Virus record (IMG/VR): IMGVR_UViG_3300042402_007915
Coordinates: 83,226 to 147,225 of that record
Length of the DNA: 64,000 nucleotides
Direction: 5' to 3' (one strand)
Source: a virus
Made by a program: the position numbers and the translations under genes. Positions 50,442-58,327 of the stretch are shown piece after piece. A model generated the notes under the pieces. The model had not been told where the DNA came from. It worked only from the letters and a program-made list of their open reading frames with translations, and did not search any database. The first letter of the stretch is position 1; each line of letters opens with the position of its first letter.

Positions 50442-50708
50442 TTACTCCGATTCTTGTATTGTGACTTTATTCTTCCTCAGGAAGAGTGAGTAATAGTAGC
50501 CAAGCCTAAAGGCTACAAGAAGCAAATTCCCCAGACTCATGTGTCCTAGAGAAGAAGTGTCTCGGCCCAAGAGGCTTAAATAGTTAGTGACCAACAGGTC
50601 ACAAGAACGGTCGTCCTTACGGTCAAGCTGCCCAAGTAAAAACTCAAACAGCTCGGACTGCGTAAAGACAACGTTATTCTCGCCGGCCTCAACGACCCAC
50701 TTGGTCAC
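50442..50708 (-). CDS. hypothetical protein, 88 aa
   Basis: Small protein with helical stretches (FTQSELFEFLLGQLDRKDDR; MSLGNLLLVAFRLGYYYSLF). The second is moderately hydrophobic but probably an amphipathic helix. Overlaps the upstream gene by four bases. No family recognised. Confidence 0.45.
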   Translation of the reverse strand: MTKWVVEAGENNVVFTQSELFEFLLGQLDRKDDRSCDLLVTNYLSLLGRDTSSLGHMSLGNLLLVAFRLGYYYSLFLRKNKVTIQESE

Positions 50709-51136
50709 GCAGAGAAGCCCAGAATTCGAGGAAAGGCTTCACGAAGAATGAAACGCAGGGACTCCATCTCGTTATCAGAGAGGAACACAAAGCCGCGCTC
50801 ATCCTTATTCACTCCAGACAAAGCAACCTGCCAACCACTATCCTTGCCAGGAGCGATTGACAGAGACTTATTGCCATTAGGGGTCTTATGGAAGAGCTTA
50901 CACTCAGGACCCCAGATGATAGCAGTAAGGTCGGGCTGACCAAGAGCAAAAGTAACCTTCTTATCCCACATGTAAGTGGGAGTCTCTGCTGTTTTGTTAT
51001 CAGGATCACCTGGCCCTAGAGTGACAAGAACTGCGCCTGTCTTCTCAAGGAATCCCTTCGCGTTGAACTTGGGATCGATAATCTGAATCTGAAGAGCACC
51101 GCTCTTCTTGTAGAAGTCCATCTGACCATTAGGCAT
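50705..51136 (-). CDS. possible Whirly/PC4-like ssDNA-binding protein
   Basis: 143 residues. Beta strands LQIQIIDPKF, KKVTFALGQPDLTAIIWG and GWQVALSGVNKDERGFVFLS followed by a C-terminal helix (NEMESLRFILREAFPRILGF) give the beta4-alpha order of Whirly/PC4-type ssDNA-binding folds, as seen in some phage SSBs. The family match is by pattern only. Adjacent to PhoH, RecA-side genes and SpoVG, so a replication SSB is a sensible guess. TAATG overlap with the upstream gene. Confidence 0.45.
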   Translation of the reverse strand: MPNGQMDFYKKSGALQIQIIDPKFNAKGFLEKTGAVLVTLGPGDPDNKTAETPTYMWDKKVTFALGQPDLTAIIWGPECKLFHKTPNGNKSLSIAPGKDSGWQVALSGVNKDERGFVFLSDNEMESLRFILREAFPRILGFSA

Positions 51137-51423
51137 TACAATTTCTCCTTATCTTTAACTAACCATTCTAATGTATTTAAGCCTTGGTAGATCATAGCAG
51201 TGGCGAGAGTCTCGCCGTTTTTATTTCTTTCTTTCAGGTAAACCTCAAAGACTTCTTGGAGAGTGGTGATCTCCTCTCCATTAGAGCGAAATGTTTCTGT
51301 ATGCTCTAAACCAGATCTTATCAAAACATTGGAAATAATAGCAAGCTGTTCCGTGAGGGGAGAGCTTGCTATTATCCGTAATACGGCTTTAACCAGTAAT
51401 TCTTGTCTTTCTGTAGTAGTCAT
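51136..51423 (-). CDS. helical hypothetical protein, 95 aa
   Basis: All-helical, acidic (VKAVLRIIASSPLTEQLAII; LQEVFEVYLKERNKNGETLA). Starts inside the end of phoH (35-base overlap). No motif recognised. Confidence 0.45.
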   Translation of the reverse strand: MTTTERQELLVKAVLRIIASSPLTEQLAIISNVLIRSGLEHTETFRSNGEEITTLQEVFEVYLKERNKNGETLATAMIYQGLNTLEWLVKDKEKL

Positions 51424-52273
51424 TCATATCCGATGCAAGAGTACAAATAGCTGAACGGTACTGAGTCTTTAGCTGACTCAACGAAGAAAGAGGACTAAGC
51501 ATAAACGGCTCACTCTTAAGTAGAACCGACATGCCAGCAGGATCGTCCTTAGTAAACGTAACGTCAGCCTGAGTTGGATCTCCCAATAGAATCAGCTTGC
51601 TGTTTTGTCCGACACGAGAGATCAACGTATTAAGCTGATGCCAACTCATGTTCTGAAACTCATCAACAATGATTACAGAGTTATCGTACGTGTTGCCTCT
51701 CATGAGCTCAACAGGTACGAACTTCAATGCCTCTCTATTCTTCCCTGCAGCCAAATATGAAGTAGCTCTGGAGCCAAGGATTTTCCTGACAATGATCTCG
51801 AACGATTCGAGATAAGGTGCGTACTTCTCGTTGATGTCTCCAGGTACAGGACCGAAAGCCTTACCACTACCTACCATGACTGCTGGCTTTGAAAGAATAA
51901 TCTGAGTGTCCTTAAGGGTCTGCTGTGCATGCAAAGCATAAGCCATAGCAAGAAGAGTCTTGCCAGTACCTGCTGGACCAATACAAACATTCAAAGGAAT
52001 AGTGGGGTTAGTTAGGGCATCACAAAAAGCGCCTTGGTTGAGACCCTTGGGAGCGATGTCCCCAACCTTAGTAGAGTTTTGCCGTAACAAGAAGCGCCCG
52101 TCGCCAGCATGACGAACCAAAGCGGTTCTCTTGTTATCGGTATAAGACCTAAGGTTCATGTAAGAATTAACTGGCAATGATGTAGGCAGGTCCAAATGAA
52201 CTGCACCTTGAGCAAAGGCTGCATCAATCGCCTCTCCATCAACGCCAATTTCTTCAACTAAATAAGACTCCAT
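51389..52273 (-). CDS. phoH: PhoH-like ATPase
   Basis: 294 residues. Walker A NVCIGPAGTGKTLLAMAY (about 94-111) and Walker B with NSVIIVDEFQNM (about 190), then LILLGDPTQAD, all hallmarks of PhoH family RNA helicase-like ATPases common in large phages. AGGAGG seven bases upstream supports the ATG at 52273. The N-terminal ~80 residues carry a short non-ATPase domain. Its exact role in phages is unsettled; phosphate or RNA metabolism has been suggested. Confidence 0.85.
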   Translation of the reverse strand: MESYLVEEIGVDGEAIDAAFAQGAVHLDLPTSLPVNSYMNLRSYTDNKRTALVRHAGDGRFLLRQNSTKVGDIAPKGLNQGAFCDALTNPTIPLNVCIGPAGTGKTLLAMAYALHAQQTLKDTQIILSKPAVMVGSGKAFGPVPGDINEKYAPYLESFEIIVRKILGSRATSYLAAGKNREALKFVPVELMRGNTYDNSVIIVDEFQNMSWHQLNTLISRVGQNSKLILLGDPTQADVTFTKDDPAGMSVLLKSEPFMLSPLSSLSQLKTQYRSAICTLASDMNDYYRKTRITG

Positions 52274-52304
52274 TCTTTCTATCCTCCTGGATGAGACGAA
52301 ATAT

Positions 52305-52331
52305 AAGGCCCCCTTACAAGAAGGGAGCCTT
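52305..52331 (-). terminator. hairpin ending the ubiquitin-like cassette
   Basis: Inverted repeat AAGGCCCCCTT / AAGGGAGCCTT (one mismatch) with loop ACAAG, between the stop of the Ubl gene and phoH. On the minus strand it is followed by ATATTTCG, only moderately T-rich, so termination may be partial and phoH may still be read through. Confidence 0.5.
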
Positions 52332-52336
52332 GAGTA

Positions 52337-52630
52337 CTAGCAGGTGCCTACAAGGGCAGCGTGCGTGATAAATGGAACAAGAGAGAAAGCTCCCTTGACG
52401 GACTTGTTGACACCAATCTCCGACCAAGCGCGGAGGGTAGTGCCAGCAAAACTGGCCTCGGGGATGGGAGTCCCGTCGACGTCGACGTCGTACTTCTGGC
52501 CGCCGGGGTTCCAGTCGGCCAGGGCCTTGGCGATCGTGGGATCGCTGAAGACCTGGCGAAGAGTGCCGTTCTCGGGGAGTTCAACGGGAAGCTTGCGACC
52601 ACCAGGGGTCAGGGTGACGATTACTCGCAT
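52337..52630 (-). CDS. ubiquitin-like beta-grasp protein
   Basis: 97 residues; start ATG overlaps the E1-like stop. The order strand (RVIVTLTPGGRKLPVELPE), helix (SDPTIAKALADW), strand (KYDVDVDGTPI) and loop/strand is that of a beta-grasp ubiquitin fold, and Q-x-Y-x-V-D-G-x-P-I resembles the mid-part of PRTRC/ThiS-like proteins. The C-terminus extends to AALVGTC and lacks the usual Gly-Gly. Gene order next to an E1-like and a JAB-type gene supports a protein modifier. Conjugation is inferred; the terminal residue needed is not obvious. Confidence 0.65.
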   Translation of the reverse strand: MRVIVTLTPGGRKLPVELPENGTLRQVFSDPTIAKALADWNPGGQKYDVDVDGTPIPEASFAGTTLRAWSEIGVNKSVKGAFSLVPFITHAALVGTC

Positions 52631-53388
52631 GTTTGATCCTTACGATGACGTGTAGTAACGGAGATTCCGTTTGTACAGTCAATAATGATCTGTAGCGGGA
52701 ACTTGAAATCGGTAGACTCAGAAGCTTCCCACTCTCGAACGCACTCGACGAAGAGATGGGTAGCAGAACCGACTAGGAGAGAGACCGGCGCCGGACAAAT
52801 CTTCATCGTACAAGGGAGCTCAGTAACCTCGTTATCATCCTTCAAGGTATGATACCACGCCTCGTTAGTCTCAAGACTCTCGAGGGGGTACAAGAAGAAG
52901 GAGCGGCCAAAATCGAAACCCAAGCGGAAGTCGATAATGACCGGAACGATTGCGCCGGACTCTCGTACGAGCTTCCTAATCTGATCAACGATTGAACGCC
53001 GAGCAGAGAAGGAGTCAACACCCAAGAAGACGAAGCCGCCACGACCAGTCTTGTGAGCCATATCGGTAGTCTCGGTGAACTTACCGTGAAGGTGACAGAC
53101 GATGTCGGACCGGAAATCAGTAAGAACAAACTCAAGCGCTTCGGTCTTAAGCATACCAATCTGGTAGCGACCAAAGGCCTGATTGGCACAGTTGTAGTCT
53201 TCGACTACATCTCCGTCGTAAAGATGAAACTCGGTAAACCCGAGTCGAGCAAGCAACATAGCTGCATTGCTTCCAACAGCTCCACACCCTACGATGTGGA
53301 TAGGAGGCCGATCCTTCTTCTCCCCGAACCAAGCTGAATGCCTGGTGAAGGAAGGTTCAGGTGTAACCCTATCGTCTTGTCTTTTCAT
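52621..53388 (-). CDS. ThiF/E1-like ubiquitin-activating enzyme
   Basis: 255 residues. Nucleotide-binding GCGAVGSNAAMLLARLG (about 34-50), the acidic DGDVVEDYNCANQAFGRYQ (about 58-76) with the typical Lys (IGMLKTEAL), and VFLGVDSFSARRSIVD (second Asp) define the adenylation fold. A Cys pair in LPCTMKICPAP (about 191-201) could include the thioester Cys. It would adenylate the C-terminus of the beta-grasp protein encoded next door. No zinc C-x2-C pairs are seen. ATGA overlap with the JAB gene and ten-base overlap with the Ubl gene. Confidence 0.8.
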   Translation of the reverse strand: MKRQDDRVTPEPSFTRHSAWFGEKKDRPPIHIVGCGAVGSNAAMLLARLGFTEFHLYDGDVVEDYNCANQAFGRYQIGMLKTEALEFVLTDFRSDIVCHLHGKFTETTDMAHKTGRGGFVFLGVDSFSARRSIVDQIRKLVRESGAIVPVIIDFRLGFDFGRSFFLYPLESLETNEAWYHTLKDDNEVTELPCTMKICPAPVSLLVGSATHLFVECVREWEASESTDFKFPLQIIIDCTNGISVTTRHRKDQTCE

Positions 53389-55157
53389 GCCAACCCCGCA
53401 GCAAACTCTTCCCAGCCCGCAAAAGGATTCTGATCGTCCTTTTCAGCGGTATCGGGAACTGGAACGAGTGACGTCGTCAAAGCCTTTTGAACTGACCCGC
53501 CCGAAGGGACAGAATCAGAACCAGACTCAAAGATATAGGTAAGGCGGAAGACATCGTTCTTGAACGAGTCGATAAGGATATCTACAGTATCCGTCAGCAT
53601 CCTTTGCGAGAGGGCATCCGGAGAAACCATAAAGGTGGCAAGCTGGAAGGCGTAGAAATAAACCATGAACGAATGAGTAGTGATGTTCTGATCGTTCAAG
53701 TGAGCAGCAAATTTAGCTCGGTTAGGATGAGTAGTAACAGAGTTCTGCTTAATGGTTTCACAAATGCTAGTGATATACTCAATGCTTAGAACCTGAGTAA
53801 GAACGGCTTTCAGGCTGTTAACAACGACAGTAGCTTCAGTGGCGGTCGTGGTAGCGTCTTTGCGGAAGAGGAAAGTACCGAGTAGATGCGAGAAATTAAG
53901 GAAGTGCAAGAAGACTTCGTCCTTATGCAAATCGTTTACGGTCGCATTGCTGAACGTGTACGAATATTCCTGGTTAACAAAGTAGGAATAGACCTGCTTC
54001 TCTGTCTCAAGTTTCCGTACGTTCTGGGTGTCATAGAAACACTCAAAGAAGCAAAGAAAGACTCGGTAGAGAGAATCTGTGCGATGCTTATAGGCTTGCG
54101 CCTCAAGCATCTTGCCGTAAAGGCCAAGCATTGGGGTTCGCCATTCGCAAACCGAGAGAAGATCGAAGGGCGTGTAAGTAGTGGAAGCATGGCCAAAGGA
54201 CTTCATCCCCTGGCTCTTTTGAAAGTCTTCAATAAGTTCGCAAGCATCATCAACGGCTTCAATGCAAGTGGCTGCTCCAGCAAGCTCTTCTTGCACATTG
54301 ACAGTAGGCCTAAAGGTACTATAGGTACCAAAGGTGTCAAAGAGCTTCCGGTAAGCATCGAATAGAGGCGGAGAAGACAAGGAGATCGGAGTCTTCGTGC
54401 TATCGCTTTTGGAAGAACTCGAGCTCTTGCTCGTCCCGTATCCCTGCCACTGCTGAGAAGAATAAGTGGTGGCCTTAGGCCTGACGCGACTCTTGCAAAC
54501 TTCGGTCAGGCCTTGGGAAAAACCCGGATCAAGCAACTGAACCGGAATAGCCTCGAGTTCGCGACCGATCTCTGCATCCCGAATGCGAACGAATAGCTGT
54601 CCGTCAAGGTTGAAAATAAGCATCGCACAAACGGGAGAGTCGGTGAAAGCAGACTTCCACTCCTCCCACTGAGTGTTATCCGTGCCCGAAGGGGTTGCGG
54701 TCATCTTTACGTGGGAATGACACCACGTATTGTAAGACCGGAAGTACTCATTGGCACGCTCCATGCGCGTGCCGTATTCTTCGAAGCTGATAACTTCTAC
54801 GGTGTTCGGCTCACTGCCGGCAACAGTAACCGTAGTATCGTCACGCTCAAGGCGAAGACAACCAAAGCGGCGCTCAATATCCTTGCCAAGCTTGGGAGCA
54901 TCCACAGCGTTGGACTCAACGTAGGTGCCCTGAACTTCTTGCCAAGGAACCTCGGGGACACCCTTGAATCGGTAAATCACTTCTTCAGCATTGCGTCGAG
55001 CAACCTCGAGCTGAAGATAGAACTGAATCTCAGAGGGAGGGGTCAACCCTCCGGCGTAGCCGCAAACCGCAAGCGCGTCGATCCACGTCTGTGTATCCAT
55101 AAACGCCCTGGGGGTCGGCTTGACAAGAAAAGTCCCTTGCATCTTAGGACTAAGCAT
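53385..55157 (-). CDS. large JAB/JAMM-domain protein
   Basis: 590 residues from ATG at 55157, which lies on the previous stop and has GGAGGAG eight bases upstream. Residues 147-160, HSHVKMTATPSGTD, give an exact JAMM metal motif H-x-H-x7-S-x2-D, with Glu residues at about 126-134 upstream as the catalytic acid. A Ser/Lys linker and a long helical C-terminal part follow with no recognised domain. JAMM proteins cleave isopeptide or precursor peptide bonds on ubiquitin-like proteins. In this operon it should process or remove the beta-grasp modifier. Much larger than usual JAB proteins. Confidence 0.7.
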   Translation of the reverse strand: MLSPKMQGTFLVKPTPRAFMDTQTWIDALAVCGYAGGLTPPSEIQFYLQLEVARRNAEEVIYRFKGVPEVPWQEVQGTYVESNAVDAPKLGKDIERRFGCLRLERDDTTVTVAGSEPNTVEVISFEEYGTRMERANEYFRSYNTWCHSHVKMTATPSGTDNTQWEEWKSAFTDSPVCAMLIFNLDGQLFVRIRDAEIGRELEAIPVQLLDPGFSQGLTEVCKSRVRPKATTYSSQQWQGYGTSKSSSSSKSDSTKTPISLSSPPLFDAYRKLFDTFGTYSTFRPTVNVQEELAGAATCIEAVDDACELIEDFQKSQGMKSFGHASTTYTPFDLLSVCEWRTPMLGLYGKMLEAQAYKHRTDSLYRVFLCFFECFYDTQNVRKLETEKQVYSYFVNQEYSYTFSNATVNDLHKDEVFLHFLNFSHLLGTFLFRKDATTTATEATVVVNSLKAVLTQVLSIEYITSICETIKQNSVTTHPNRAKFAAHLNDQNITTHSFMVYFYAFQLATFMVSPDALSQRMLTDTVDILIDSFKNDVFRLTYIFESGSDSVPSGGSVQKALTTSLVPVPDTAEKDDQNPFAGWEEFAAGLA

Positions 55158-57645
55158 TGAGCAGCTCCTCCTTTGCCTCGACCTTGGTGGTCTCGGTCTT
55201 CTTTTCGATACAAATCGGCAGCACAAAGCTATTGAAATCAACCCTGTTTTCTGACGTGATCTTGTAATCGAAACGGAACCGAGTAGTTTTCAGGACCTTG
55301 ATTCCAATATTAGTTTTGTCAACCGTATCCAACCTAAAGAGGTTGTCTACGCAGTCCCAAACCACAGATCTCTTCAGCTCAGCAAAAATCTGTGGGAAGT
55401 TAATCTGAACTTGGGTGTCTGTTTGAACAATACCCTTAGAATCAGCAGGTACCGTGAGAAGAGCATATGGAGTGATTTGAGCCGGATCATAATGTCCTAG
55501 CGCAGTAGAAGACTTGGCTAGCGATGCATAAACGTTTTCGACAAGAACAGAAACGGTTCCATCTTTCGGGTTGTAGTAACCGCGCAGAGGAGCCAACACC
55601 TTCTCAGCGACAAGGACTTTTTCCTGAGGCTGACCCACAAGGCCACGAAGAGTTGTGTGTAGCGGAGACTGTGACAAGTACGCGCGAATAAATTCATTAG
55701 ACCAAGCATCATCTGGGCCTGTGTTGTTCTTAATCCAACTAAGAGCAGCCTTGAGAGTAGAGAGGAGATCGCCACTCTCCATAAAGGGAGACACAAAACC
55801 TCCAAAGGTTCCTGTGCAAGGTCTGCTCCAGCCTTGGATTTCGACTGCAGAGCCGATATGGGGATGGAGTTTATAGTTCGAAACCTTATACATGACTGTG
55901 TCTTCGAGGCCACGAATCATGAGACTCGAATCTTCGACGATGACCTCGAACGGACCCACAAGCGCAATGTGGTCTTTGGGTTTCGAATCGAGGACGTTCA
56001 CGATAGGAGTCGATAGAGTGAAATGCACCTTGTGCAAACACTTTACCTGGAAGGGATTGAAATCGGCAGGAATGTTTGGCACGAGTTTACCATTTTCCTG
56101 CGTGAAGGTAATGTAAACCCGATTACCGTTTTGCATACCATAATGCACTTCATGGATAGTAATCGAATTCAGTTTACAGAAGTTAATGAAAGAAGTGGTG
56201 ACATGCTGCGCCGTACGGTCTACAGGAAGAACGGAAGCAAACAGCGTAGCAATCTCTGTCGGAGGAAGAATCTTGGCTTTGTAACTGGCAATGTTCCCGT
56301 TTAACGCAGTGATAGCAGTTTCATGCTCGGTAATGCTTCTTTGTAGGGCTTGGATATCTCTTCTGCAGCGTTCGATAGAGGCTCGACGAACGTCAAGGCT
56401 GTCCTCGCAAGACTTAATTTGCTTCTCTAGGTTGCTTTGGTTTAGCAGAGTATCTGCTACCGCCTGAATCTCAGAAGGGTAGTTGGTATACACCCCTCGT
56501 GCGACTCTGGAGACCATTGCAACCTTAGGAAGGAAATCTTGTGGCATGCTAGGCTCTACAAACTTCGAAGCCAGAGACAGCTCGCCAGGACGCTTAGCCA
56601 AGTCTCCGAGCTTAGGAACGTGAATCTTACGCTGAAGATAAGTCCTTACGCCCCTCAGCTGAGTGAGAACGGTCTGCGCAAAGATAGTCGGGTCTACCTC
56701 AAAGTCTTTTGTAAGAATGAGAAGCTGGCCTGCATAGACCTGAGTGTAGTAGACCCTGCCGTCTTCTTCGAAGCCTCTGAACGGGACTGGCTTATCTTCA
56801 CACCAGTAGACCTCTCCGGCCGAAGTGCAAACAAACCTTCTAAAGACATGAGTAAATTGATACTGTTTCATAATGGCTTCACTACAACGCAGAACAACTA
56901 CATCTTGCCTTCGGGCGGGATTGCCCTTGTGCTCAAGAGAATAGAAGGTCTGTACGTCGTCGGGATAAAACATCTTGAATCTGTGTGAAAGCAGCGCCCA
57001 ACCAGGCTCGCTTACTTCTTCACGGTCCATCCCAAAATGGAAATTGCGAACAGTGTGAAGGCAGAACGTATCGTATGGACTGTATTTCCTATCGGCATTA
57101 TAAAGGGCCTTTGTCTTAGGCTCTTCCAAAAATGCCGCTAGGATGCTCGCCCAAACAGTAGCTTCAAAGTATTTCAGATCCTGGAAGAACGCTTCCGGGG
57201 CTTTATAAACGTACGGGAAAGCAGTCTTGTTACCGCCGTTGTAATTTACATTTCTGGGACGATAGCGCTCCCCAGTAGCAGCAAACTGAAGAACAGAATA
57301 AGACTGACTGGTAGAGTTAGACCGATAAAGAGAAGTCCAATCACCAAGACTGTGCTTACGACCTCTTGGCAGACGACCAAAGTTGTAACTATTTGGGAAT
57401 GTCGTCTTGAGGGTATCAAAAGCATCAAGGATAACATCGGCAACAGCCTGAACCGATTCGGCAGTGTCATCATCATTCCAAGAGAAGGGAATGTTAGTGT
57501 AGGTCCGCGAATCGTGATCAAACAACATGAGAACGATACCATGTCTATAGTAAGTAAGGTTTGTTTGCAAAAGTGACGAAATGGCAGAGAGTCCTGCACT
57601 AGGACACTCCGCCACATCGATATGGACAGCGCCGACTACCGCCAT
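55150..57645 (-). CDS. very large E2-like (UBC-fold) protein
   Basis: 831 residues from ATG at 57645 with GGAGAAACCGC upstream. Residues ~584-650 carry an E2-like pattern: a beta meander, then YKLHPHIGS (HPH at 594-596), a Cys in PCTGTFGG (Cys610) about 14 residues later, and a helix GDLLSTLKAALSWIKNN. This matches the H-P-x...C layout of bacterial E2 families. A coiled coil (about 403-450) links it to a ~390-residue unrecognised N-terminal part. Predicted to accept the activated modifier from the E1-like enzyme and pass it to a target; the target is unknown. Confidence 0.6.
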   Translation of the reverse strand: MAVVGAVHIDVAECPSAGLSAISSLLQTNLTYYRHGIVLMLFDHDSRTYTNIPFSWNDDDTAESVQAVADVILDAFDTLKTTFPNSYNFGRLPRGRKHSLGDWTSLYRSNSTSQSYSVLQFAATGERYRPRNVNYNGGNKTAFPYVYKAPEAFFQDLKYFEATVWASILAAFLEEPKTKALYNADRKYSPYDTFCLHTVRNFHFGMDREEVSEPGWALLSHRFKMFYPDDVQTFYSLEHKGNPARRQDVVVLRCSEAIMKQYQFTHVFRRFVCTSAGEVYWCEDKPVPFRGFEEDGRVYYTQVYAGQLLILTKDFEVDPTIFAQTVLTQLRGVRTYLQRKIHVPKLGDLAKRPGELSLASKFVEPSMPQDFLPKVAMVSRVARGVYTNYPSEIQAVADTLLNQSNLEKQIKSCEDSLDVRRASIERCRRDIQALQRSITEHETAITALNGNIASYKAKILPPTEIATLFASVLPVDRTAQHVTTSFINFCKLNSITIHEVHYGMQNGNRVYITFTQENGKLVPNIPADFNPFQVKCLHKVHFTLSTPIVNVLDSKPKDHIALVGPFEVIVEDSSLMIRGLEDTVMYKVSNYKLHPHIGSAVEIQGWSRPCTGTFGGFVSPFMESGDLLSTLKAALSWIKNNTGPDDAWSNEFIRAYLSQSPLHTTLRGLVGQPQEKVLVAEKVLAPLRGYYNPKDGTVSVLVENVYASLAKSSTALGHYDPAQITPYALLTVPADSKGIVQTDTQVQINFPQIFAELKRSVVWDCVDNLFRLDTVDKTNIGIKVLKTTRFRFDYKITSENRVDFNSFVLPICIEKKTETTKVEAKEELLNA

Positions 57646-58094
57646 GCGGTTTCTCCTCTGTGATACAGCTCTCTTGTGTAATAAAAGAAAAGAAAACGGG
57701 TCTCTTGCCTTATTGTTAGATGCGAGTAGTAGTGATCCCAAAGGGGTTTGAAATAGAGGAAAGTTTCTTCAGCTAAAGCCTTCCTCTTGTTCTCTAGGTC
57801 TCCCAAAGAAAGCTCTGCTTCTAATGGAAAGGATAGATTAGTGAAGTCTTCAGGCCTACGGTAGAAGCACTCGATAAGCGATTCTTCAAATATGTCGGGA
57901 GGCAAAGAAAACCCCCTCGAAGTCGTATGAGAGATTAAGCCAAAATCTCTGAAAAACTTCGAGGGGGTCAGCTGTGTTTCCTCGACCTCAAGGAATTCCA
58001 AGTACATCTTGAGTGTACTTTCTTCTACTACTGAAGGAGTAGGAACAAAGAGTCCTAAATAGAACCGTTCCCTTGCCTTTTCCGAATTGGTCAA
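57636..58094 (-). CDS. hypothetical protein in the ubiquitin-like cassette
   Basis: 152 residues. Start is TTG at 58094 with AAGGAG five bases upstream, overlapping the previous stop (TTGA). Helical with several aromatic clusters (ALAEETFLYFKPLWDHYYSH; TRFLFFYYTRELYHRG). No domain recognised. Its four-base and ten-base overlaps with both cassette neighbours imply that it is translated with them, perhaps as an adaptor. Confidence 0.5.
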   Translation of the reverse strand: MTNSEKARERFYLGLFVPTPSVVEESTLKMYLEFLEVEETQLTPSKFFRDFGLISHTTSRGFSLPPDIFEESLIECFYRRPEDFTNLSFPLEAELSLGDLENKRKALAEETFLYFKPLWDHYYSHLTIRQETRFLFFYYTRELYHRGETAWR

Positions 58095-58327
58095 TAAGCT
58101 CCTTCAGGGACCTCAAGGAGGGGACCGTAGCACACTGGACAGGTGGCTGCAATTTCTTCAGCCTCCACAGCGTCGGCAACAGTCTCCCAAGCACACCTTG
58201 TGTCAAGGCAGGCTAGAAGGTACCTTTCCGAACCGAAGGCCTGAAAGGACAGACCACCAGAATCAGAAACCAATTCTGGCTGTTGTACGGATTGGTCTAG
58301 CGGTTTGTTCTTTGAGGTAAGCGGCAT
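58091..58327 (-). CDS. small zinc-knuckle protein in the ubiquitin-like cassette
   Basis: 78 residues (ATG at 58327; a TTG at 58273 would give a 60-residue form). C-x4-C (CLDTRC) and C-x2-C (CPVC) 17 residues apart form a probable zinc site. Zinc-binding small proteins act as E3 adaptors or substrate receptors in other modifier systems, but nothing here proves that; a structural zinc ribbon is equally possible. It overlaps the Lon-like gene by about 65 bases. Confidence 0.5.
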   Translation of the reverse strand: MPLTSKNKPLDQSVQQPELVSDSGGLSFQAFGSERYLLACLDTRCAWETVADAVEAEEIAATCPVCYGPLLEVPEGAY

